DNA of 64,000 nt, taken from NCBI RefSeq assembly GCF_030272615.1, contig NC_081408.1:200222341-200286340 (forward strand), written 5' to 3'. Positions 1 through 9,716 of this stretch are shown one piece after another. The translations under genes and the position numbers were made by a program. How positions within the stretch are numbered: the first letter of the stretch is position 1; every line of letters starts with the position of its first letter. Under the pieces are notes generated by a model. That model searched no databases, was not told the DNA's origin, and saw only the letters and a program-made list of their open reading frames with translations. This DNA is from Cryptomeria japonica (taxonomy: Eukaryota; Streptophyta; Pinopsida; Cupressales; Cupressaceae).

Positions 1-576
1 ATGTGATTGAGCATATTTTTCTCCATAAGACTTCCATAATGGTTTGCGAAGGTGAGTATCATATGTTTGACCATGTGTATGTGGGACCTTTGGTTTTTGA
101 AGCAAAGCTGATGGTGATTCAGGTACCATGTGTGGTCCTCTATTTCCTCCACTATTAGGTCTCCTTTGATCCATATTGGAGTGAGGTTGTTGCAAAGGTC
201 TATGTTCCATTATTTGAGACATGTCAAAATCATGAGGTATCTTGGCTCCACTTTGTGCCATCATTTGTAAGAAGTATTGTCTATCCCTCCTCATTATTTC
301 CTCAACCAATCGATTGAAATGGGGATTCATAATGGATTCTTCCACATCTGCTGAATGTACTGAAAAGTTGTCCACATTGTCATTGTGTGTAGCATTGTTG
401 TTTATAGTGTCCATGTTCTCAACATTTGGAATGTTTCTATAGACATCCATGTCAGGTAATGTAGTATGATCAGAATTGAAAAAAATCTCATTGTCATACT
501 CATAAGAACTCATGTTTGCGGACTCTTGAGCCTCTTTAGTTTCTCTCCTAGATTTTTGAAGACGAGTTTCAACCAT
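1..576 (-). CDS. Ty3/gypsy gag N-terminus (element A), runs off the window
   Basis: Reading the minus strand from the ATG at 576 gives 192 codons without a stop to the window edge, so the gene continues outside. The protein starts MVETRLQKSRRE, close in kind to the gag start of element C (MPIETRSKSKK at 49415). It then becomes rich in Asn, Gln, His and Met, with a basic stretch (MRRDRQYFLQMM) near residues 100-110 and a Pro/Gln/Asn-rich tail, as expected for the poorly conserved N-terminus of a plant gypsy gag. No zinc knuckle is reached. The long leader upstream (577-3314) supports the start choice. It is one of the few stop-free frames here. Family assignment is by resemblance only. Confidence 0.6.
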   Translation of the reverse strand, partial: MVETRLQKSRRETKEAQESANMSSYEYDNEIFFNSDHTTLPDMDVYRNIPNVENMDTINNNATHNDNVDNFSVHSADVEESIMNPHFNRLVEEIMRRDRQYFLQMMAQSGAKIPHDFDMSQIMEHRPLQQPHSNMDQRRPNSGGNRGPHMVPESPSALLQKPKVPHTHGQTYDTHLRKPLWKSYGEKYAQSH

Positions 577-1067
577 GAACTAGGTATTGACCAAGATGTG
601 TGAGACTAGATGAAAAATGGAAAGAGTATGGAAGACCAAGAGTTGGATGAAATGTAAATGAGTCTGAAGTGTACTTGTAATGTCCAAAGTGTAAGACCAA
701 GTATGTATGTAGTAGAGTAGGTGTGACTTCCAAAGAGAGGATAGTTTCTCTTGATGAGGTAAGTTGACCTTGACTCTAAGTAAAACCAAATGAGACCCAA
801 AGGTAAGAAACCTTGATGAGGGACCACTTAGAAAAGTGTTGTTGTATGTAGTGTGTTGACAAAGTATGATGAGGACAAGCAAGTGACCTTTTGACTCAAG
901 TTTAGACAAGTATGAATGTAAAATGAGATGTGAAGCAATGATGGACTATGTGAGACCCAAGGACAGGTTGAATGATAGATGAAACCTGAAGAAACAACCT
1001 AGGAAGCTCAAGTATTCCGAAACTAATTTCTTTTGTTTGCTGGACTGTGAAATTTTCTTGCAATTTT

Positions 1068-1335
1068 GAACACAGACGAGACTGTATACTTCACAGATGT
1101 GGTTTCCAGACACAGACGCTACTCTGTTTAACTCAGACATGCTTGTGAGATTTTCTTGTTTATGTTTGCCAGACTATAAAGATTTTTGCAATTCTGGACA
1201 CAGATGCGACTGTATACTGCACAGACGCTGTTATCCGACATAGATGGGTTTATATTCAACACAGATGCTATTATAAACACAGACGCTATTCTACCCTTCA
1301 CAGACACGGTTAAAATAGACACAGACGCGTTTCTG
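1068..1335 (-). repeat. Minisatellite of GCGTCTGTG-type units in leader A
   Basis: On the plus strand the words CACAGACGCTA, CACAGATGCGAC, CACAGACGCTG and CACAGACGCGT recur every 20-40 bases, about ten times. Units are diverged and spacing is irregular. A minisatellite with the related word CTGTGTTGATGG lies in the leader of element C (47680-47815). Confidence 0.6.
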
Positions 1336-1579
1336 TAAAATTTGTGCAATTTTTTCCAATCTGTGAAGTCATTTTGTTGTGACCAAATCTGACTGTTTGA
1401 CTGTTTTTCATGACAAGAGGACACAATGCTAATGAGGACTCAATGTTTGCAAGTGTTTAGACTCCAAAATGACTCCAAAACGTGTGTTGTTTGATGTAAA
1501 AATATTTTGCATACACTTGAAGACACAAAAGACACAATGTTTTGCTGTTTGGTTTTGAATGTTTTGAATGTTTAACATA

Positions 1580-1950
1580 AGTCAAGCACAATTCTTATGG
1601 CTGGCCAAGACAATAGTTGTTGATCCCACATGAGGTTTTACCCCCGGGGCTACACTATTCAGAGTGGATACTTAGATGCTTAACCTCACTGGCTCCACCC
1701 TCGGCACTCACTTCTCGGGTCAGCCAAGCATCAGTCCCCACGAAAACTCCCCGTGGTGAACTTTGTATCTCTACTAAGAACCGTATGTGTGTGGGCTGCT
1801 ACCAGAGGTCCGACCTCCTGCCCCAACAACTAGAAGGATTTGGGCTTCTAAAACAAAAAGGTGCTAGTAAGGGCATCCGCTCGTGTGGCCATACATGCGG
1901 CACTTTCAGCTTTGTAAATACAGAAGGCTCCCAGCCGGTAGGGGTTACGC
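1580..1950 (-). other. Leader block shared by elements A and C
   Basis: The reverse complement of this block aligns with 48300-48620 in element C. Both carry GATGCCCTTACTAG, then GAAGTGAGTGC, a GGAGCCAGTG word and a GCCATA word in the same order and spacing, with many substitutions between. In both elements it sits upstream of a gag start. It is GC-richer than its surroundings and has no convincing coding capacity; a 114-codon plus-strand frame across it is antisense to the element and unsupported. Confidence 0.6.
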
Positions 1951-2428
1951 CCTACAAATGATCAAATAAATTTGATCAAATGGGTTTATGGGGAGACATA
2001 GTGTCGGTATGAACTAATCAGCACACGTTATTCATAGTTTTCACCATGAATACATTTGATTATAGTGGTTTGGATGAGGTGGGTTTTCCTCACTACCACT
2101 TGGGTCATTCTCTTCTCACTAGTAGTCCTAATGACCACACGGGAAGACAGGCCCTCTAAAGATTAAACAAAAAGAGCCTATTGCTTAAGACACAAAAGAC
2201 AATGATTCAATTTTAGTGCACCAATTGAAGTGTTTGCTAGTCTATGAAAACAAGGCACACAATAAAAATCCAAAAACCCTTGCCAAGGATCTGCAACAAA
2301 GATTTGTTAGTAGTTTGGATTGTTTGAAATAGTCACCCCTTCCTGCAAGCACACAAGTTAGGTAAATTTTAGATCCAAAAGACTTTGTGAAATAGGGGCC
2401 TTCAATAATGCGTTTTGTTGACCAATTC

Positions 2429-3314
2429 AAAGATCTGATTCATCATAAAAAAAGACCACCTGTAAAATTTCAAGAGATTTCCAGAAATGTAAGAAAATCC
2501 AAAAAATTTGCTAATTTGCTCCAAAAATTAATTTTTTTATGAAAAATCATAAAAAATTCATATAAAATGCAAAATCGATCCAAAAAATCTAAAATTTTTA
2601 CTGGGGAGTCTTGATGGTCTTCCAAACCTACACAAAAAAATTTCTGCAACAAATCCAAGCAGTTTGTGAGATATGAGTAAAATAATGCAAAACCCTAATT
2701 TTCAAAGATCTGATTTTTGAGGAATTATTTTGTATCAAATTTAAAATCACAAAGAATAGATCCTGTGTATAATTCTGAGATATTTCCAAAAATGTAAGAA
2801 AATCTAAAAAATTCGCTAATTTTCTCTCAAAATTAATTTTGTATGAAAAATCATAAAAAATTCATACAAAATGCAAAATAGATCCAAAAAATCTGAAATT
2901 TTTACTGAATCTTTCTGATACTTTTCCTGACCTGCATCAAAAAATTCGAATCAGTTTGTGAGATCTTATCAAAATAAGAAAAAACCCTAATTTTTAAAGA
3001 TCCGATTTTTAGGGAAATATTTTGCATCAAAATTAAAATCACAAAGAACAGATCCTATGTATAATTATGAGAGATTTCCAAAAATGTAAGAAAATCTGAA
3101 AAAGTCTCTCATTTACTCTCAAAATTAATTTTTTATGAAAAATCATAAAAAATTCATAGAAAATGAAAATGTGCTCCAAAAATTTTGAATTTTGGCGTGA
3201 GAGCTCCTGATACTTTCGTCAACCTGCAAAAAAAATTTTGTGCAAAATTTCCTAGACGTTTGTGAGATATGATCGAATCTCTCCAAGATCTTGATTTTGT
3301 GTCCAAAACCCTAG
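2429..3314 (-). repeat. Three tandem repeats of about 275-320 bp
   Basis: Units start at 2429, 2704 and 2996, each with AAAGATCTGATT or AAAGATCCGATT. Each contains AAATGTAAGAAAATC, a block ATGAAAAATCATAAAAAATT, TTTGTGAGAT and a CCCTAA word near the end. The copies are diverged and of unequal length. They occupy the distal part of the leader of element A. Confidence 0.75.
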
Positions 3315-3418
3315 CTGCACAAGGTTATTCTCCAAATTGTTTTACAAAATAGCAATTTAGGGTTAGAAAAATCTGCAAAAAACATAGATCTAAGAAAAAT
3401 CCATGTCCCACGGGCTGT

Positions 3419-4051
3419 GAACTCTGTGACCGCTTCCATATTTCCCATCGTTTCTCCACACCATATTACCCCCAAGGTAATGGCCAAGCTGAGGCATCTA
3501 ATAAAACAATTCTTAAAATCCTCAAGAAGACAGTCGACGACGCTGGCCGTAACTGGCATATCCAACTCAATCTTGCACTTTGGGCCTGCCGCACAAGTGT
3601 CCGCACACCTACAGGAGCTACACCATATTCACTTGTCTACGGCGCTGAAGCCATCTTACCTATTGAGGTCGAGTTACCCTCTTTACAGGTCTCTTTGTAA
3701 AACATCATCACTGATGAAGACTACAGGGTCCCTCGCTTACAAGAACTAGAACTGTTGGATGAACGGAGACAAATTTCTTTTAATCATCTCAAGGCTTACC
3801 AACAATGAATGAGTCGCAGCTACAATCACAAGGTCAAGCCTCGGACATTTGAGGTAGGTGACTTGGTTCTCAGAGAAAACCCCAAGAATCAGCAAGACAG
3901 AGAGAAGAAGGGCAAGTTTGAACCAAACTAGCTTGGTCCTTACATCGTTACAGCAGTCTATGGATCTGGGGCATATCAGCTCTCAACTATAGAAGGTGAA
4001 CCTTTGGAGGATCCTATCAACAGCATGCACCTTCGCAGGTTCTACACATAG
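3419..4051 (+). pseudogene. Tat-like Ty3/gypsy integrase, C-terminal part (element B)
   Basis: One frame of 211 codons with three internal stops matches the end of integrase in element C. It begins ELCDRFHISHRFS, continues through the catalytic-Glu region (GNGQAEASNKT, Glu kept) and the PTGATPYSLVYGAEAILP segment, and ends in the C-terminal domain (FEVGDLVL, LGPYIVTAVYGSGAYQL). One stop replaces the Trp of the usual N-W-L/V-G-P-Y motif (TGG to TAG). Everything upstream, including the two catalytic Asp residues, is missing: the element is cut at about 3415, against the minus-strand leader of element A. Confidence 0.85.
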
Positions 4052-4114
4052 CTCGTCAGAATATCCTAATTCAAAAATACAAAAAAAAAAATTATAAAAC
4101 AAAAAAAATCGTTA

Positions 4115-4275
4115 CTTGGTGAAAACCTGGCAAACAGGCACCTTGTGACACAAAAAAAATTGAAAAATAAAAAAAGTAAAGAGAAATAATTTCGTCCAAT
4201 GGCGAAAACCACTTCGGTGGTGCCCTGGGCAAGTACCATGGTGAAAACTGGGTCACCAGCGCCATGTGTAGAGAC
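4115..4275 (+). repeat. GTGAAAACC motif repeats after pol (element B)
   Basis: Just after the integrase stop, a GTGAAAACC or GCGAAAACC word followed by a GGCACC or GGTGCC word occurs three times (about 4119, 4201 and 4240). The middle copy can fold into ACCAC-TTCG-GTGGT, a five-pair stem with a TTCG loop. The same motif follows pol in element C (57762-57833). Confidence 0.6.
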
Positions 4276-5748
4276 TTTGCTCCTCCCTCCTTCAGGATTC
4301 TCTTTCATCATTTCACTTTGCACATACTCACAACCTATTCACTCACAATAAACTTACCCATTCCCATCATGGCTTGTTATTGATCTACCCAAGATTGGTT
4401 AGCCATTCACAATAAACCCCCCTTTTCACTCCCTTTCCATCCATAATGAATCAGATCCTATCTGTGGCTAAGGCAAATCCTACATCTAGTGATGGGTGTG
4501 GAACTAAGAACATCACATGTTTCGAGGAGTACAGTTTCTTCCAGCTTCCTCCAGTCTATTCGCGCACAATCCGCAATAAAGCAACATTTGCATCATAGAT
4601 CCGCAATAAAGTTTCATCTTCTCCGCAATAAAGTATCAGTTTCATGGATTCAGTCAGTTTCAGATGAGACACAACAGCAACAATGGGCTTCAACAAATCA
4701 AATCTTTCAACAGACTCAGACAACAATATGGTTCAGTGCTATCTATCCTTTCTGTGAAAGTAAACATTGTGACCACAATCAAATAAGACTTATACAAGTG
4801 ACAAGAGACACTAAACTTGAGGACTACAGTGGATGTTGGTGTCGAGTCTTGGTTTTCTTTTGATTTCATCTTTTTTGGTGACATGTCTTTTAGCTTTTCC
4901 AGGATGTCTTTGACTAGAAAGGCGAGGATGGGGTATCGTCACCTATTTGTACTTGCTGTCTGTGGATTGTCTTTTAATAATGCTATGACTTGTCCAAGGA
5001 TATGAGGACACTGTGAGTCTAGTGTGAACTAGGGCATTCCTTGTTTGTGACTGTCTTATCTCCATGCAAACAGGTACAATGACTTTCTGGGTTGAACATA
5101 TGCCTCGATTGTCATAGCCTACTTGCCATAATAAAGCTCAATGATGATAACGCACAAGAAGCTCTTTCACTTTCATATCTTCTATCTTTCATCCCCCCTT
5201 TCTTGATTGACTTCCATCATCCTTCTCAAGTCGGTGTAGCCTGCTATCACATGACTGAGTATAATGACACACCAAAAACATTTGCATTTCATGTAGCTGC
5301 ACCTACATTACCACATATAAGTATTTCATACATACATATAGATATTACAACTGCATCACATCCTGTACACAACACCTGTTAGCACAATTTACATTTGCAT
5401 TATCATATTCATTTGCATTACTTACATTCACATTTGCATTGGCATAACATATAAAACATAAACGAACAAAAAAAATAATAGTGCATTGCATCATATACAT
5501 ATTTGCATCCATATCATAAGCATCACATAAGAACATCTCATCACATAGGTACACATGCATATAGCTACCGCAAAGATGAATCATCTCATATATATATATA
5601 AAATGTCACGATACAATGATGTCAAAATCATATGGCTACAATCACCCACAGGTGTCTACATCATTATACAAAATGGTACAAAACTGATACAGAGGAACTC
5701 ACTGATCACACCTACCAACACTATTGGTAGTGCTAATCCTATCCATGT
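4276..5748. other. 3' region of element B between pol and the antisense gene
   Basis: No gene is supported. The word CCGCAATAAAG occurs three times at about 4567-4635. 5250-5660 is AT-rich with scattered CAT words and corresponds to the 3' untranslated side of the antisense gene in element C (about 59200-59480). Short frames on both strands lack any recognisable product. Confidence 0.5.
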
Positions 5749-6690
5749 CATGGTATCCCATGCCACGTGTCCCACCCTCATCTCCAATCTTGGATCCTAG
5801 AACACTCATCTAAGGGCATCCCTGTCTCTGTCTCAATCGTACGGAATCAGCTCCCCATCAATCGGTATCCACATAATCCTATATACATCCTCTAGGGTGA
5901 CTGTCATCTCACCCATCAGCAGATGGAACGTGCACATCTCAGAGTGCCATCTCTCAGCCAGCGTAGTCAGCAAACCCATTTTTGCTCGAAACTCAGGCAC
6001 ATATAGTACATGTCTCAAGCCCATCTCCTCGATGGCAGCTCGGTCCTCGAACGACAACTCAGGTCGCAACCTCTGCGTCGACAGGAATCTCTCTCGTGAC
6101 TCCAGCATCGGCAAATACTCCTGCAGTCAAGCAAATCAATCATGTCAGTTATAGTGGCATTCACTGTTTATCACAAAATGCTACTTTTTATCTAAATGCA
6201 TATGGCTATCTATCCTAGTGGTACTCACTATTCATCACAAAGTACTACGTGTGTGACACTCCCTATTCATCATAAAGTGTTACTCACATTTGCACTCCTT
6301 GTTCATCACAAAGTGCTGCTCCTATTTCAGTACTCCCTGTTCATCACAAAGTACTCTATCTTGATACTCACTGTTCATCACAAAGTGCCTTGATCTATCC
6401 TAGTCTTCCTAGAGGACCTGCTTGAGTGTATCCCCTCAGTAGCTTATCCAATCGATAGTATATGTTCATCACAGAACTACCAATTTGACCTAGAAGATGC
6501 AAATTCATACTTTTCAAATGCAAATGCATTTTTATGACATAAACGTGCATTTATTACATTAACTAGCATGCATTAATGACAACAATAAATGCATCAAAGT
6601 ACGAGGAGGTTTGGTGGTACTCACTGGCTCTCCTGCCTCTGCTGGCCTCTGAAATCGACGAACATGGTCGAATCTATGCACAAAAGCCAT
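5749..6690 (-). pseudogene. Antisense plant mobile domain (PMD) gene of element B, two exons, C-terminus deleted
   Basis: This gene runs against the retrotransposon. Exon 1 (6690-6625) starts at ATG, MAFVHRFDHV, 22 codons, and stops at a GTGAGT donor. The intron (6624-6121) ends TTGACTGCAG, with a CTGAC branch-like word about 30 nt upstream. Exon 2 starts at 6120 in the same phase (EYLPMLESRERF). It carries the PMD N-terminal half: ERWHSEMCTFHL, GEMTVTLEDV, IPIDGE, then three stops and a GHVAWDTM remnant. The rest of the domain, the acidic tail and coiled coil seen in element C are deleted. PMD proteins (MAIN/MAIL1 family) act in the nucleus in silencing and genome stability, and PMD frames are known inside plant transposons. 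Gene identity is secure; the exon model rests on sequence signals alone. Confidence 0.75.
6165..6392 (-). repeat. Six tandem repeats inside the PMD intron of element B
   Basis: The plus-strand unit is approximately ACTCACTGTTCATCACAAAG and recurs at about 6168, 6225, 6257, 6293, 6330 and 6363, spaced 30-55 bases. The array lies entirely within the predicted intron. Confidence 0.75.
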
Positions 6691-6782
6691 CGCTGCCGAC
6701 TGCTCCTACTCTATTTTCGGTCTGCAATGTTCTCTCATGGATGTGTAGATGACAATGAGGATGTATTTTCCCCCGTGGTCTA

Positions 6783-6789
6783 TCTTATA
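6783..6789 (-). promoter_or_regulatory. Candidate TATA box of the antisense PMD gene (element B)
   Basis: On the minus strand GGCTATAAGATA lies about 95 nt upstream of the exon 1 ATG at 6690. Element C has TATATAAG about 85 nt upstream of its own exon 1. The matching position in two diverged copies supports a dedicated promoter. Confidence 0.45.
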
Positions 6790-7020
6790 GCCTACCCTAG
6801 CTGTCGCATTCATTTCCCGAGTCAGTCTTCCTTATCCCGTGACTTTGTCACTTTATTCGGTCAGTCCATTCTAGCCTTTCTTTCTTATTGAGAGATTGTC
6901 TGCAATCTTTTCAGACATTTTCATCCAATCTCTCGAGGGGGTATATCATTCCCATTCTGGGGCAACTCTATATCAGTTCATCTTATCTTCTTTGAAACAA
7001 CGCGACAAGCTGCATTGTCT

Positions 7021-7035
7021 CAAAGAGGGGCAAAA
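7021..7035 (+). promoter_or_regulatory. Polypurine tract before the 3' LTR of element B
   Basis: CAAAGAGGGGCAAAA directly precedes TGTAGACACC, the LTR start. The same tract precedes the 3' LTR of element C at 62276-62290. It primes plus-strand DNA synthesis. Confidence 0.85.
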
Positions 7036-7860
7036 TGTAGACACCTAAAATTGTCATGTCTAATTAAATAAATATTTTATTTATTTAATTATCTAAGCTT
7101 AATTCTTCTATTAATTAAATAAATCTTTATTTATTTAATTAATTCATTTATCCTCTTCTAGCCTTATTTCTCATTTAAATAAATACATTTATTTATTTAA
7201 ATTATCATTTTCCTAAATTAAATAAATATCTTATTTATTTAATTGATCCCACTTCTTCTATTAATTAAATAAATCTTTATTTATTTAATTAATTCATTAA
7301 CCTTTTCTACCTATGACACATGTCATTCATCTCTTAATTCATACACTACCTACCCCTTTCATTATTTTATTATTTCTTTTACCTACCCTCTAATCATAGT
7401 CGACCTCCTTTTACACCTCTCAATCTTATCCCTCCATTTCATTTAGTGTCTTCTATATAAGGAGATGCTTCCTTCATTATCAAATCCTAATTGTTCTATG
7501 CATTCTAATCAATCATTCTAATCAATCATCCTAATCATTCATGCTAATCATCTTTTATGCAATTGACTACACTATGATCCTACTTGCAACCACATTCCGT
7601 TCTTTGTTGAGCTCTTGTGCACATAAAATTTGAGAGCAAATATATCAAGCAAGATCAATGGAGATAGGAAGAATGGAGATCAAAACCCTATTGGACATGT
7701 GATCGTATAATCTTTGTGATTTCATGTGATTTGCATTGTCTTAGGTAATCTTCATATGTTATGGTGGATCTTTGTTGACTGTTAGGCTAGGGTTTGGTGG
7801 TTGAATTCATTTAGCCTCTCAATATTGTTATTATTGTTATCCATTTTCACCATATACACA
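7036..7860 (+). mobile_element. 3' LTR of element B (Tat-like); right end approximate
   Basis: It starts TGTAGACACCTAAAA, like the 3' LTR of element C (TGTAGACATCTAAAA), right after the polypurine tract. It contains five AT-rich palindromes (7061-7292) and a TATATAAGG box at 7454. The right end is not fixed: a CA near 7849-7860 is plausible, and no TSD can be tested because the 5' end of element B is missing. Confidence 0.7.
7061..7292. repeat. Five AT palindromes in the LTR of element B
   Basis: Near-perfect palindromes of the type TTAATTAAATAAAT / ATTTATTTAATTAA occupy 7061-7091, 7111-7142, 7173-7202, 7214-7244 and 7261-7292, separated by short CT-rich spacers (TTCTTCTA). Related but shorter palindromes sit in both LTRs of element C. 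Confidence 0.8.
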
Positions 7861-8059
7861 TGTAACACATAATATCAAACATACTCCATTGATCCAAACA
7901 TGTCGGAGGTGTCCAACAGATAATCTCTTCTATCAGTAACACTATATCTTCTACCGGTAACCAAAACCTATCTGTCGGTAGCCATCCATAATAGCTAGTG
8001 TTGACATCAATGACAAAACATCAATGCAACACATAATCAATTCATTCATAATGCCAACA
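7861..8059 (-). mobile_element. Copia LTR fragment, minus strand
   Basis: Read on minus from 8059 it begins TGTTGGCATTATG and contains TGTCATTGATGTCAACACTA, the signature at the start of Sirevirus-like LTRs elsewhere here (63754, 20312). About 200 bp remain. No polypurine tract precedes it, so it is a 5' LTR or solo-LTR piece cut short on the left. Confidence 0.6.
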
Positions 8060-9189
8060 ATCGACATGGCGATTGACCATGGTTGACTAGGTGATTTGGA
8101 TGTCGATTAAAAAGACTATTGACGACACCTATGTATTCCGATAGGCACAAGGGTTTTATGTGGAAGTTGATCAACCTTGATTAAATGATATCAAAAAAGG
8201 AAATGGAGACATATGGCTCCCTAGCTGGTTCAAGAAGATATCTGATACACAAAATTTGGTGATGAAGGATTCTAGTGTGGTAGTTGTTGATCTTTTTAGA
8301 GTAGATTGATAGAGGATTGAAAATGCATTAATGGGGACAGAGTTGTAGGTAGGTTGTGTGGCTCGATGAAGGATTCCAGATCATTTTGGGTAGAGGAAGA
8401 TTACTAAAATTAATAATCAAAGTATAGAGAATGATTGGATGCATTTACTACATGTGGAAAATATGAGATCAAATTTAGGATAGAGAATAAAATCTGTAGA
8501 GGTGCAGATACCCAAAAAAAATGAAGTTGAATAAATATTAAAGATTGTGGTGGAAGAAAATCTGATGAGTACAGATTTAATCTAGTCTAGAAAATTTGTA
8601 AATGTGATTCGATATTGATAGGTGTGGTTGTTGAGATAGATATAGAGGTGGAGATAAAGATATCTCGACTAGTCAATAGTAGAGTATTAGAGAGCTGAAG
8701 AGAGACAAAGTGTTGCTACTATGAGAAAATAGAGCAGAATTGCATAAAGAGATTGAGTAATAAAAGAGTACTATAGAGAGTGAAGTTGTAGAAAAGAGAA
8801 GAAGATAACTAGATAGAGAAAGGAGGAGAAATAGAGGAATAACTTTAGTAGGAAGAGAAAGTCATTCTCAAGATATGATAAATTTGTAAGTGTTACAAAA
8901 CTCATTTGTAACAAGGTTTTGTCATTGTATTGTAAATCTCTAGTGGGTTCTTAGAGCAGGGGTAAGTGATCATAAAATAAGGGGTTGGTTCTCCTTGGGT
9001 TGGTGCCCTAAAGTTTAGGGGTTGGTGCCCTAAACATTATAAATTATTATTTATTGTGAGGTTGGATTGGAGTAGTAGACTCTAGCAACTAATCTCACCA
9101 AGATTTTTCCCAATTTGGGTTTTCCTCATAAATCTCGTGTTGTGGTTTATTTTGTGTGTGTGTATTATTGATTAATCTTGCTGGGATCA
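8060..9189. other. Unclassified repeat-derived DNA
   Basis: There is no recognisable gene. 8680-8870 is purine-rich on the plus strand (long GAGA/AAGA runs). The stretch 9070-9180 (ACCAAGATTTTTCCCAATTT, GTTTTCCTCAT, GTGTTGTGG) resembles the 3' end of a copia LTR in plus orientation. GGTTGGTGCCCTAAA occurs twice in tandem near 8998-9035. The rest is unassigned. Confidence 0.4.
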
Positions 9190-9716
9190 AAGAACACTAA
9201 GAGGGGGGTGGGGGGGGGGGTAAATCAGCATTCTTTTGGTTAGAATAAATTTAACCTTATTAACACAACTCAACAACTAGTAAACATAAAACCATATAAC
9301 AATAAGTTACAATGCAACCACAAATATGAACACCATAACACCACATATTTATACGTTGAAAACCTCAAAGAGTAAAAACCATGGTGGGATTGGAGATCCA
9401 CAATATGTATGCATTGATCAGATGAATAAATATTACACTAAGGGGCATGCACATGCAGGAAGGCCAATAACCTAGAGTGCACTACCCATCACAAAATAGC
9501 CTCACTGACTACAAAAGAAATCTAGACTACAATCCAGAAATATGAATGAACTGCAAGAACAACATCCCCTATTCTTGAGTACAGTTTTGGTTAAGCTCAA
9601 TAACAAAGGTCTTAAACCTCTTACACAAACCTAATTCAATCACCTATGATCGACTAAAACCTCTACATATTATTACAACTTTATTCACACATAGATAGTC
9701 CCATAACCCACATTCT
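9190..9716 (-). mobile_element. 3' part of a copia LTR, minus strand
   Basis: Read on minus, the right-to-left order matches copia LTRs here: a CTCTAGG word and GCATGTGCATGCCCC in the middle, a TTT..ACCATGG..TTTT segment, then a C-rich run and CTCTTAGTGTT at the end (9190-9225). It closely resembles the end of the LTR at 41413-42350. A G-run of about 20 bases with two interruptions marks the end. It abuts the truncated 5' LTR of Copia 1 at 9717. Confidence 0.55.

Larger units (their letters stand above)
577..3314 (-). other. Long untranslated leader of element A
   Basis: On the minus strand this lies upstream of the gag start at 576 and has no credible gene; the short frames in it are chance. 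It holds, in transcription order, three long tandem repeats (3314-2429), AT-rich sequence, a block shared with the leader of element C (1950-1580), and a minisatellite (1335-1068). No LTR precedes it: at about 3415 the sequence switches to plus-strand integrase of element B. A GCCCGTGGGAC string on the minus strand at 3405-3415 may be a primer-site remnant, but this is weak. Confidence 0.45.

Noticed and set aside
1617-1961. 114-codon plus-strand frame in a GC-richer block
   Set aside because: The block is the leader of element A read backwards and its counterpart at 48300-48620 does not keep the frame.
3311-3565. 84-codon minus-strand frame across the A/B junction
   Set aside because: It spans two unrelated element pieces and runs opposite the integrase remnant of B.
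4489-4863. 124-codon plus-strand frame in the 3' region of element B
   Set aside because: No domain, no counterpart in element C, and it lies in the AT-rich repeat-like 3' region.
6165-6392. Regular repeats with spacers, superficially CRISPR-like
   Set aside because: Repeats are diverged, spacers are irregular and partly repetitive, and the context is a plant retrotransposon intron.
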